From the NCBI GenBank assembly GCA_037968815.1, contig JBBKWF010000013.1, positions 127,006-191,005 of the forward strand: a stretch of 64,000 bases of DNA, given 5' to 3'. Positions 9,156-16,145 of this stretch are shown here, one piece after another. Positions within the stretch are counted from its first letter, which is position 1, and each line of letters opens with the position of its first letter. The stretch comes from Pseudopedobacter sp037968815 (GTDB lineage: Bacteria > Bacteroidota > Bacteroidia > Sphingobacteriales > Sphingobacteriaceae). A program made the position numbers and the translations under genes. Under the pieces are notes generated by a model. That model did not search any database. It had not been told where the DNA came from and was given only the letters and a program-made list of their open reading frames with translations.

Positions 9156-9719
9156 TTATTTTAAAGCGTTGATGATCAAATGTTGGATTTGTTTTTCTTT
9201 TAACAGTTCTATTTGCGTTTTTAGCGCATTTTCCTTTTCTCTTAAAGATGCAATATTTAAAATGAGTTTTTGAGTTTCTAACGTTGGGATGGATATTTCC
9301 AATTCTTCTAACACGCCCTTAGATATGGACGCAATAGAAGAACCCATTGCTTGCTTTTTTATGAGTGCCTGTGTATCTGGGTGGTTAATAAACCAAACTA
9401 AATATGCGGGCATTATATTTTCGATTGAACTTTCTATCCTTATTACAAAGAAAGAAGTAGAAGCAACTGCAGGGATGTTTTTAGCTTCATACAATGTTGC
9501 AAAATTCTTGGTACCCTTTGCCGCATATAAGATATCGCCCGGCAACAACAAGTGCTTAGCTTTGATATCAGACCTGTTTAAATCGGGGTGGAGTTCTATA
9601 TTTAATTTTCCGAACTCATCAAAATGTCTCGCCTGTAAATACACAACATCTCCATCTGCTTTTGGCTTTGCAAAAACACCTGTTTGAATACTGCTTATGT
9701 TGTTTAACGTTTTTTTCAA
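9156..9719 (-). CDS. Single-TRD HsdS-like protein, first gene of the RM operon
   Basis: A 187-residue protein with one HsdS-type target recognition domain: SSIQTGVFAKP at the start, LLPGDILYAAKG in the middle, MGSSIASISKGVLEELEISIP, then a single coiled-coil spacer (LREKENALKTQIELLKEKQI). It is half the length of a normal HsdS and lacks the second TRD. The start is TTG at 9719; an in-frame stop lies two codons upstream and no ATG occurs for about 100 codons, so TTG is the only sensible start. Half-HsdS proteins can dimerise to give a palindromic specificity. Here one coexists with a full HsdS, so it may be an alternative specificity unit or a regulator. Confidence 0.8.
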   Translation of the reverse strand: MKKTLNNISSIQTGVFAKPKADGDVVYLQARHFDEFGKLNIELHPDLNRSDIKAKHLLLPGDILYAAKGTKNFATLYEAKNIPAVASTSFFVIRIESSIENIMPAYLVWFINHPDTQALIKKQAMGSSIASISKGVLEELEISIPTLETQKLILNIASLREKENALKTQIELLKEKQIQHLIINALK

Positions 9720-9732
9720 TATTTAAAACTAA

Positions 9733-9800
9733 GTAGTGAGTGTACAAATGTAGTGAATATTCTCAAAATAGCAAATAAATATTTGAGTAATGAGTGTACA
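9733..9800. promoter_or_regulatory. Pair of 14-bp direct repeats flanking the RM promoter
   Basis: GTAGTGAGTGTACA (9733-9746) and GTAATGAGTGTACA (9787-9800) differ at one base and are 54 bp apart, close to five helical turns. One copy overlaps the -7 box and likely start site; the other lies just upstream of the -33 box. This is a typical layout for a repressor or looping operator. The binding protein is unknown. Confidence 0.55.
9745..9775 (-). promoter_or_regulatory. Sigma-ABfr promoter of the RM operon
   Basis: On the minus strand TTTG (9772-9775) is followed by exactly 19 bases and TACATTTG (9745-9752), a full match to the Bacteroidetes housekeeping consensus TTTG-N19-TAnnTTTG. Transcription should begin about 8 bases further down, leaving a leader of roughly 20 bases before the TTG start at 9719. 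The rest of the 313-bp gap up to 10032 holds the paired repeats listed separately and no gene that I can see. Confidence 0.75.
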
Positions 9801-10032
9801 AAAAAAAATAAGGTGATAAAATATTTTCAAGAAGTTGGATATTTCTTCTGATTCATTGATCCATTTATCTTCGGTTTTGAGTTCACGTTAGCGTACACAT
9901 TTGCTTAATTAAATAACCTTTAGTTATTAAAAATTCTTAGTAATCAAAAAAGGTATGAATATTGATAATATCCGCTGAGTTTGCAATGTTTTAAAGCAGG
10001 CTTACAAAAGTCACGTTATATAAAACTAAGAT

Positions 10033-10599
10033 ATGAAAGAAGCGACCTTAGCAGATAAGAAAAAGATTGTACATATTTTAACAAAAGCTTTTGATGATAA
10101 CTCGAGCGTGAATTATATGGTAAAGCAAGATGAGAAACGTATAGAGCGGATTAAATTTCTCATGAATTATTCTTTCGATATGTGTAATAAATACGGCAAA
10201 GTATATCTGTCGGAAGATGAAAATGCTTGTGCATTGGTATTATTTCCCGAATTGAAAAAAGATAACTTTTGGACAATTGGCAAGGACATAAAACTTATTG
10301 CGAAATCAATTGGCTTTTCAAATATTTTTAAAGCTCTTAAACGAGAATCGTTAATCAAGCAAGCTCAACTTAAAGACAATGTTTATTACCTATGGTTTAT
10401 AGGTGTGGATCCTTCAAATCAAAACAAGGGTCTTGGATCAGAACTTTTGAATGGGCTGGTGAACGAAGCAAAACAAATGGGAAGAACCGTTTGTTTAGAA
10501 ACCTCCACTAAAAAGAACATTCCTTGGTATCAGAAAAATGGTTTTGAGATTTACAACAATGTCGATTTAGGCTACGAACTTTCTTTTTTAAAAAATTAA
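10033..10599 (+). CDS. GNAT family N-acetyltransferase
   Basis: A 188-residue acetyl-CoA dependent acyltransferase. The pyrophosphate-binding motif A is clear near residues 128-140 (VDPSNQNKGLGSELL), preceded by the beta-strand YYLWFIGV and followed by WYQKNGFEIYNN, the usual C-terminal motif B region. The substrate cannot be predicted. It is followed after 4 bases by the LuxR-type regulator gene, so the two are likely co-transcribed. It lies inside the putative mobile element as cargo. Confidence 0.88.
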   Translation: MKEATLADKKKIVHILTKAFDDNSSVNYMVKQDEKRIERIKFLMNYSFDMCNKYGKVYLSEDENACALVLFPELKKDNFWTIGKDIKLIAKSIGFSNIFKALKRESLIKQAQLKDNVYYLWFIGVDPSNQNKGLGSELLNGLVNEAKQMGRTVCLETSTKKNIPWYQKNGFEIYNNVDLGYELSFLKN

Positions 10600-10603
10600 G
10601 AAG

Positions 10604-11545
10604 ATGACGGTTTTTGACACAGAGATGCATCTCATTACTTTTTTATTTCTAATGGTGGAGATTCCATTGTTTTGTTTTCAGTTTTTCTACTTTCTCCAAC
10701 GTCCGCAAGCAAAAGGGAGAAAGTGGTATCTTCTGTTATTGGGTTTGTTGATTTTGTATAACACCTGCGGTGGTCTTTTTCCTGATGGTAATATTCCGCT
10801 TTCTATCAAATTGCAGAATATTTTAGCCTATGGCACAGGGTTCGCAATGGGTGCATATTTTCCATTTTATTTTTATAAAGCTTTTGATTTAAAAGAGCTC
10901 CGCTTTCATGCTTTGTACGGAATCTACCTTTTTCTGATTCTGCCTTTTCTGGTATTTTTTGCTATCGTGTATGCAATAAACAATGATCTGTCTTTTGCCA
11001 TTCGGTATGGTATCATTGTCCCGTTTTTTTATTCTATTATTTTGTTAGTGGCCATTGTTAAAGCAATCCGAAAAAAGTATAAGTCGAATCCGGATGACTA
11101 TCATTTTTGGGAGATGACCGCAGTTTATTGTGCGGTGTTGCCTTGGGCTTCTTTAACTGTTATAGCATATTTTAGTATCGGACAATTTTGGGAAGCGCTT
11201 TTTACCAATGGAGGCTTTGTGGTTATCACAGTTTTGTTTATCAAAAGATATTTAGAGCTATCCCGTAAGGAGTATGATTTGATTACCACCTTGGGAAATT
11301 ACTCTGTCGACGAAGATTTGTTCAGTATCAACTGCAGGCATTTCGGGTTAACCAATAGAGAAATTGAGATTGCTGAGCTATTGCGTTTGGCCAAAAAGTA
11401 TGATGCAATTGGAGACGCTCTTTTTATTTCAAAAAAAACTGTAAGTGCACATATTCAGCACATCTACGAGAAAGTGGGTGTAAACAGCCGATCTGCGCTT
11501 ATTCACCGGCTTCTTTCTCACGAGCATTTCAATAATTCTGTATAG
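10604..11545 (+). CDS. Membrane-anchored LuxR-type HTH regulator
   Basis: A 313-residue protein. Residues about 1-220 form around seven hydrophobic helices with few loops (for example LITFLFLMVEIPLFCFQFFY). The C-terminal 65 residues are a LuxR/GerE helix-turn-helix with LTNREIEIAELL and FISKKTVSAHIQHIYEKVGV. It should sit in the inner membrane with the DNA-binding domain in the cytoplasm, perhaps sensing a membrane signal. It follows the GNAT gene by 4 bases. A perfect 18-bp palindrome just downstream (11564-11581) could be its operator. Confidence 0.85.
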   Translation: MTVFDTEMHLITFLFLMVEIPLFCFQFFYFLQRPQAKGRKWYLLLLGLLILYNTCGGLFPDGNIPLSIKLQNILAYGTGFAMGAYFPFYFYKAFDLKELRFHALYGIYLFLILPFLVFFAIVYAINNDLSFAIRYGIIVPFFYSIILLVAIVKAIRKKYKSNPDDYHFWEMTAVYCAVLPWASLTVIAYFSIGQFWEALFTNGGFVVITVLFIKRYLELSRKEYDLITTLGNYSVDEDLFSINCRHFGLTNREIEIAELLRLAKKYDAIGDALFISKKTVSAHIQHIYEKVGVNSRSALIHRLLSHEHFNNSV

Positions 11546-11563
11546 GGAATTAACCCTAATTCT

Positions 11564-11581
11564 TTAAAATACGTATTTTAA
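11564..11581. promoter_or_regulatory. Perfect 18-bp palindrome between the LuxR and RteC genes
   Basis: TTAAAATACGTATTTTAA reads the same on both strands. It starts 19 bp after the LuxR-type stop and lies 130 bp before the RteC start. The size suits a dimeric HTH operator. There is no GC stem with a U-run, so it is not a normal terminator. Confidence 0.45.
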
Positions 11582-11710
11582 CCTATTTGGTTTATGGTAT
11601 AGGTTTACCACTTTAGCCGAAAACCAATATGCCTATGAATTAAGTTTACTTGTTTTTCTCTATCCGTGAATTTTAAAAAAGGATAGCTAACTCACTTAAA
11701 CTACATTTCT

Positions 11711-12550
11711 ATGAACAGACAAATTTTGGAGTCTTGGTGCCAGCAATTGGAGCAAGATCTTAAAGCTATTGAGCAGGCTAATTTTTTACCCTGCAAAAAT
11801 TTATCGGATAGTCTTCAAATTATTAAAGCTAAGCTGGCGAAAGTTGCAAAGCATATTAGAGATAATCCGTTCAAAGATGAACTAGAAGAGATCATTTTCT
11901 TCAAGAAAATTATCCCGCGTTTTTACAGCTGTTGGATTTTTGCAATTGCATCATATCAGCTGGAATTGAATAAGCCATGCGGAACGCTAGAAACCTGTAA
12001 AAGCTATTTTGAAGATGAGCTAAAAGTCATCCAAAGATATTTTAACCAGAATGCTTTTTATTACCACTATTATAAATCGGGTGCATGCGAACTGGATTCG
12101 GTGTGTTTTGTAAGGGGAGCGGAGATGGAAAGCATCCCTGTTACAGAAATCCACCTGAGTGATAACGATCTGAGTACATCCTTTGATTTGCTTTTCGCCA
12201 AGTTCATTGCCTATGAAAAACTACAGGCATTTATACTATCACAACTGAACGAAGAAAACAATATAATTGAACCAGAACCGGAAGTAGTAAAACCCAGACA
12301 TACCACTAAGATTAATTTATCAGTTGATCAGATTGGATTAATTGCTAGGGCAGCGGATGATGCCCGGTTGTTGAACGGGCGTTCATTTAACAAAATATGT
12401 GAAGAATTGGCACCTTGCATTGCTACTGCTGAAAAGGACAATATTTCGCCAAATAGTTTGCGAAGTAATGCATATTTAGCCGAGTTTTCTGATAAGGAAA
12501 ACGTGATTAAAACGTTATATAAGATGATAGATTTTATTAAAGGCTACTAA
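11711..12550 (+). CDS. RteC family regulator
   Basis: A 279-residue RteC-like protein. In CTnDOT-type elements RteC activates the excision genes. The family pattern is visible in the middle: FYYHYYKSGACELDSVCFVRG at about residues 116-136. The C-terminal third (KINLSVDQIGLIARAADDARL and following) resembles the winged-helix DNA-binding end. No RteA/RteB two-component genes are seen nearby, so it is an orphan of that cascade. It supports the reading of this region as a mobile element and may control its excision or mobilisation. Confidence 0.82.
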   Translation: MNRQILESWCQQLEQDLKAIEQANFLPCKNLSDSLQIIKAKLAKVAKHIRDNPFKDELEEIIFFKKIIPRFYSCWIFAIASYQLELNKPCGTLETCKSYFEDELKVIQRYFNQNAFYYHYYKSGACELDSVCFVRGAEMESIPVTEIHLSDNDLSTSFDLLFAKFIAYEKLQAFILSQLNEENNIIEPEPEVVKPRHTTKINLSVDQIGLIARAADDARLLNGRSFNKICEELAPCIATAEKDNISPNSLRSNAYLAEFSDKENVIKTLYKMIDFIKGY

Positions 12551-12559
12551 TCAAACGCT

Positions 12560-12772
12560 ATGAAAATACTTGCCATCATTTTACTGCTAACAGGTCTAAT
12601 TATCAGATACTTTATAAAAAAAAGAAAATTCAAGCGCACATCTTACACCGGCGTGGAAGTATTCAAATCTTATGAAGCCGCTTGGTCAACTAGGCTTGTT
12701 GAAAATCTCGGATTTTGGACTGGAACTTTGATGTTGATTGCTGGCTTAGTGTTGTTGATTGTAAATTGGTAA
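12560..12772 (+). CDS. Small two-helix membrane protein
   Basis: A 70-residue protein with hydrophobic helices at about 3-16 (LAIILLLTGLIIRYF) and 50-68 (LGFWTGTLMLIAGLVLLIV), separated by a basic loop (KKRKFKR). It starts 9 bases after rteC and ends just before a strong terminator, so it closes that transcript. Function is unknown. Annotation of such proteins as transporter permeases would be unsupported. Confidence 0.65.
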   Translation: MKILAIILLLTGLIIRYFIKKRKFKRTSYTGVEVFKSYEAAWSTRLVENLGFWTGTLMLIAGLVLLIVNW

Positions 12773-12776
12773 ATGA

Positions 12777-12806
12777 AACCCGCTGTTTTGCGCAGCGGGT
12801 TATTTT
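12777..12806 (+). terminator. Rho-independent terminator after the rteC transcript
   Basis: AACCCGCTG (12777-12785) pairs perfectly with CAGCGGGTT (12793-12801) around a 7-base loop and is followed by ATTTTTATTT. It begins 4 bases after the stop of the small membrane protein. Confidence 0.85.
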
Positions 12807-12849
12807 TATTTAGAGAGCTATAAGAATATTGCAAAAAAAAAAATATTTG

Positions 12850-12940
12850 GGCGTTTTAACAGGCTTTTTGGACTGTATCTTTTTTTGCATTTGCTAAATG
12901 GCTAGTGCAAAAAAAGGATGCCGTTTCAATCCTTAACGCA
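12850..12940 (+). repeat. Dispersed hairpin element, copy A
   Basis: The left arm GCGTTTTAACAGGC...TATCTTTTTTTGC and right arm GCAAAAAAAGGATGCCG...CCTTAACGCA match copies at 22759-22851 and (reverse) 59729-59818. The centre differs between copies. The arms are imperfectly complementary, so the element can fold into a long hairpin. Confidence 0.75.
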
Positions 12941-12981
12941 ACTGCTAACTTTATAGCTAGACTCGATTTACGTTTAAAAAT

Positions 12982-13263
12982 CTAATTTTTTAGAAGCTTG
13001 GCTAAACGCTCATCCAGTTCAAACAGATTAGCTTTCTCCAAGCAAGTCTTCAGCATTTCCTGTAGCTCGTTACTGCTTTCCGCACCAGCAATTGTCGCGA
13101 ACTCCGAAGCCTGATTACCAGATTCGGATAATCCTTTTTGGATAATTTGGCTGAGTAGTAAAATTGATTTCCTCGAGATGCGTACATCAACTTTCACTGT
13201 CTCTTTCATTCCCGGGCTGCACAATAAAGTTTCATACAGCTGATTCATTTCTACACTTTTCAT
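12982..13263 (-). CDS. Hypothetical protein, divergent from the mobilisation genes
   Basis: A 93-residue soluble, mostly helical protein starting MKSVEMNQLYETLLCSPGM. The frame extends back to a TTG at 13287, but the ATG at 13263 is the better start. No family is recognised. It is transcribed away from the toprim-relaxase genes, and the gap between them holds a pair of 24-bp repeats, an arrangement common for a small autoregulator. That role is only suggested by position. Confidence 0.6.
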   Translation of the reverse strand: MKSVEMNQLYETLLCSPGMKETVKVDVRISRKSILLLSQIIQKGLSESGNQASEFATIAGAESSNELQEMLKTCLEKANLFELDERLAKLLKN

Positions 13264-13310
13264 AAATATGTTTTTTTGTAGATACAAAGCTCAGAAAAAA
13301 CGCTCGTTTT

Positions 13311-13409
13311 ATCCTATCTAAAATATGGACAGGATGATTTAGCTAAAGGAACAATAACCCTAAAAGCGAAAAACGAATCAAAGGCATCCTGTCTAAAAAA
13401 TGGACTGGT
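13311..13409. promoter_or_regulatory. Paired 24-bp operator-like repeats upstream of the toprim-mob genes
   Basis: The first copy at 13311-13335 runs ATCCTATCTAAAATATGGAC plus AGGAT; the second at 13386-13409 runs ATCCTGTCTAAAAAATGGAC plus TGGT. They are 75 bp apart, near seven helical turns. Copy 1 is itself nearly palindromic (ATCCTATC against GACAGGAT). A TAATTTTG box (13434-13441) that fits the Bacteroidetes -7 element lies just downstream, ahead of the toprim gene. The layout suggests control of both divergent transcripts. Confidence 0.6.
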
Positions 13410-13475
13410 TCGTTTCAAAAGCAATACGCACCCTAATTTTGTATCACAGAAGAATTTACCGAAAGTAAGAAAAAT

Positions 13476-14354
13476 ATGAATTGTGAAAAAGCAAATGCAA
13501 TGGATTTGGTCAATTATTTAAAGCAATTAGGACATGAGCCAAAAAAAGTAAGAAACAAAGATCACTGGTATCGTTCTCCGCTGAGAGAAGAATCTACAGC
13601 CTCATTCAAAGTCAATCAAAAACTAAACGTCTGGTACGATCATGGAACTGGCGAAGGTGGTAGCTTGGTAGATTTCGGGATTAAGTATTTTGAATGTTCC
13701 GTAACCGATTTTCTGGATAAGCTGACCCTGTCAGATTTCTCCGTTCCAAAGCATTTGCACAACTTCCACGAAAATGATTCTGTGTCGGAAAACAAACTCC
13801 AAATCATATCGGTGAAGCCACTCATCTCCAAAAACTTGATTCGCTACCTAGAACGTAGGGGAATCGATGTGGCTGTGGCCAAAAAATTCTGTCAAGAAGT
13901 CGAATACTCATTCGGAGACAAGAGCTATCACGCCATCGGTTTTAGGAACGATGAAGGTGGTTATGAAATAAGAGACCCATTCTACAAATACAGTAGCGCA
14001 CCAAAAGCTGTCAGCACTTTTATAAATGGCTCAAACAACGTAGCCGTTTTTGAAGGTTTTATGGATTATCTCAGCTACCTGAGTATTCCAAAACTCAAAA
14101 CAGAAAATGCTGACTTTTTAGTTCTCAACGGCGCAAGTCTGTTCGAGAGTGCAAAACCATTTCTAGAAGTTTACGATAAAATAAATCTGTTTTTAGATAG
14201 AGACGCTACCGGAAAAAAGCTCACAGCCCATGCCTTGACACTCTCGAAAAAATACGAGGATAAAAGTAGTCTTTTTGAGCCTTACAAAGATTTCAACGAA
14301 TGGCTGATGTTGACAAAAGCTTCCAAGAATATTAAGAGCAAGCTTAAACTATAG
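13476..14354 (+). CDS. Toprim domain protein of a mobilisable element (primase-like)
   Basis: A 292-residue protein. The N-terminus (HWYRSPLREESTASFKVNQ, then WYDHGTGEGGSLVDF) resembles the CHC2 zinc-finger region of DnaG-type primases but lacks the usual metal-binding cysteine set. The toprim core follows: VAVFEGFMDYLSYL near residues 190-203 with the acidic Glu, and LFLDRDATGK near 238-247. Such proteins accompany mob genes in Bacteroidetes elements and probably prime the transferred strand. It is the first gene of the toprim-relaxase-coupling protein run. Confidence 0.85.
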   Translation: MNCEKANAMDLVNYLKQLGHEPKKVRNKDHWYRSPLREESTASFKVNQKLNVWYDHGTGEGGSLVDFGIKYFECSVTDFLDKLTLSDFSVPKHLHNFHENDSVSENKLQIISVKPLISKNLIRYLERRGIDVAVAKKFCQEVEYSFGDKSYHAIGFRNDEGGYEIRDPFYKYSSAPKAVSTFINGSNNVAVFEGFMDYLSYLSIPKLKTENADFLVLNGASLFESAKPFLEVYDKINLFLDRDATGKKLTAHALTLSKKYEDKSSLFEPYKDFNEWLMLTKASKNIKSKLKL

Positions 14355-14493
14355 GGGAATTAATAAATCAGGGGAGTTTGCCCCGTTCCTGCAAACGGCA
14401 AGATGTACGTTTGTGTCACAACCGGTCTTTTTAAAGCGCCCTAACTCCGAAGTCGTGGGCGCTGGAAGCGTAAAAAAAGAAGGAAAAGAGAAG
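14355..14493 (+). other. Candidate origin of transfer (oriT) region
   Basis: This 139-bp gap lies directly ahead of the relaxosome gene. It contains a perfect inverted repeat AGCGCCC/GGGCGCT (about 14436-14463) with a 15-base loop. A second, shorter pair GGGGAGTTTGCCCC lies upstream near 14374-14387. An inverted repeat beside the relaxosome and relaxase genes is the common oriT arrangement. The nick site itself cannot be named from sequence alone. Confidence 0.5.
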
Positions 14494-14886
14494 ATGGAAA
14501 ACGAGAAAAAACAAAGTAGAGACCAATGGTTGCATTTACGGCTGACCGAGAAGGAAAAGCTACAGCTCCATAAAGCTTTTCTGAAAACTACACAAAGAAG
14601 AATGAGCGACTACGCTCGTAAGATTTTGTTGGGCAAACCAATGATCGCGACTTACAGAAATGCGTCAATAGACGAGTTGATGGACGAGCTCATAAAACTT
14701 AGAAAGGATTTGAATGGACTAGCGAATAACTTCAATCAGACAGTCCATAAGCTTCATACTTTGGATCATGGACTATCCTCGGAGAGCTTGCTGAAACATT
14801 ACGAAAACGAGCGTAAAATCCTGTTTGAAAAAGTGGAAGAGATGCGGAAAATGACAAATAAAGTAGGAGCGGAATGGTTGCGGTAA
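14494..14886 (+). CDS. Relaxosome accessory protein (MobA of CTnDOT type / MobC-like)
   Basis: A protein of about 130 residues with an N-terminal ribbon-helix-helix-like segment (LHLRLTEKEKLQLHKAFL), then RRMSDYARKILLGKP and a helical region ELIKLRKDLNGLANNFNQTV, typical of MobC-family relaxosome proteins that bind oriT. The frame extends upstream to a GTG at 14413 through the candidate oriT hairpin. I prefer the ATG at 14494, which has AGGAAAAGAGAAG directly before it. The 3' end overlaps the relaxase start by 13 bases. Confidence 0.85.
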   Translation: MENEKKQSRDQWLHLRLTEKEKLQLHKAFLKTTQRRMSDYARKILLGKPMIATYRNASIDELMDELIKLRKDLNGLANNFNQTVHKLHTLDHGLSSESLLKHYENERKILFEKVEEMRKMTNKVGAEWLR

Positions 14887-16127
14887 TAAAGTATGGAAAG
14901 TCGCTCGCTCGGATATTTAACTACAATGAGAACAAAGTGAAATCTGGGGTAGCCAAGTGCTTATTAGCGTCAAATTATCCGATGGATTTAGAGAATCTAA
15001 CCATTACGCACAAGCTAAACCGTTTGTTGAATCAAGCGAAATTGAACGACAATTTAAAAAATAACAGCATGCATATCTCATTGAATTTCGCCAAAGATGA
15101 AGACATTGAAGAAGACAAATTGCAAGCCATCGCTGTCGAATATATGGAAGCAATTGGATTTGGCGAACAACCTTTTTTAGTCTATAAGCATGATGATGCA
15201 TCGCATCCGCACATCCATATTGTAAGTACAATAGTGAGGTCAGATGGGTCGAGAATAGATATTCATAATATTGGTAGAAACAAAAGTGAACCCGCCCGAA
15301 TTGCTATTGAAAAGAAATATAATTTGTTGGAGGCATCTAGACAGCATAAGAAAGAAAACACCATAAAACCAATTGATTTAATTGGCGAAGGAGTAACAAA
15401 ATTAGAGACGAAATATGCCATAGCGAAAGTATTGAATGCAGTGCTAACGACCTACAATTACACTTCAATTCCAGAGCTGAATGCAGTGCTGAAAAACTAT
15501 AACGTTATTGCCGATAGAGGTAAAGAAAGCTCTAGAGTTTACCAAAAAAATGGTCTCTATTATCGATTGTTAGATGCTGACGGAAACAAAGTATCTACCC
15601 CAATTAAAGCCAGCTTGTTTTACCAAAATCCCGGATTAAAATTCTTAGAGAAACGTTTTTTGGAGAATGAGAAATCAAGAAAGGTATACAGAAACGTATT
15701 AAAAAACAAGATTGAATCGGTTCTAAACTCAGGTATAAGCTCAATAGACGAGTTAAAGGAAAAACTAGAACAGCAGGAAGTTCAGCTCGTGTGCCGGACA
15801 AATCCTGAAGGTATGATTTACGGTTTAACCTATATCGACCACGAAAGTAAATACGTGTTCAACGGCAGTAAGTTGGGTAAAGCGTACAGTGCAAAAGCGA
15901 TTCAAGAAAGGTTTGAGATGGATACAAAACAAAGCTTTAAGGAGACTAAAAATACCACTTTAAAACCTTATCACAACTCATACAATGAGAGCTTTCAACC
16001 ATCAAATAATTTTCAAAATACCTTTCTAGAAGTATTGTTACAGGCTGAAAATAGCTATGAACCATTGCCATATCAATTAAAGAAATCACGCAAAAAGAAA
16101 AGAAGAAAACACACCACGCATTTATAA
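14874..16127 (+). CDS. Relaxase (MOBP-like mobilisation nuclease)
   Basis: A 417-residue relaxase that would nick oriT and stay bound to the transferred strand. The metal-binding triad motif is clear (HDDASHPHIHIV, with His111, His113 and His115). The likely catalytic tyrosine is in the first 20 residues (Tyr7 or Tyr17). The domain fills about residues 1-160; the rest is basic and helical and ends with a Lys/Arg-rich tail (KKSRKKKRRKH). It overlaps the relaxosome gene and precedes the coupling protein gene by 18 bases. It corresponds to MobB in CTnDOT nomenclature. Confidence 0.92.
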   Translation: MVAVIKYGKSLARIFNYNENKVKSGVAKCLLASNYPMDLENLTITHKLNRLLNQAKLNDNLKNNSMHISLNFAKDEDIEEDKLQAIAVEYMEAIGFGEQPFLVYKHDDASHPHIHIVSTIVRSDGSRIDIHNIGRNKSEPARIAIEKKYNLLEASRQHKKENTIKPIDLIGEGVTKLETKYAIAKVLNAVLTTYNYTSIPELNAVLKNYNVIADRGKESSRVYQKNGLYYRLLDADGNKVSTPIKASLFYQNPGLKFLEKRFLENEKSRKVYRNVLKNKIESVLNSGISSIDELKEKLEQQEVQLVCRTNPEGMIYGLTYIDHESKYVFNGSKLGKAYSAKAIQERFEMDTKQSFKETKNTTLKPYHNSYNESFQPSNNFQNTFLEVLLQAENSYEPLPYQLKKSRKKKRRKHTTHL

Positions 16128-16145
16128 AATTTAAAATTAACTACT

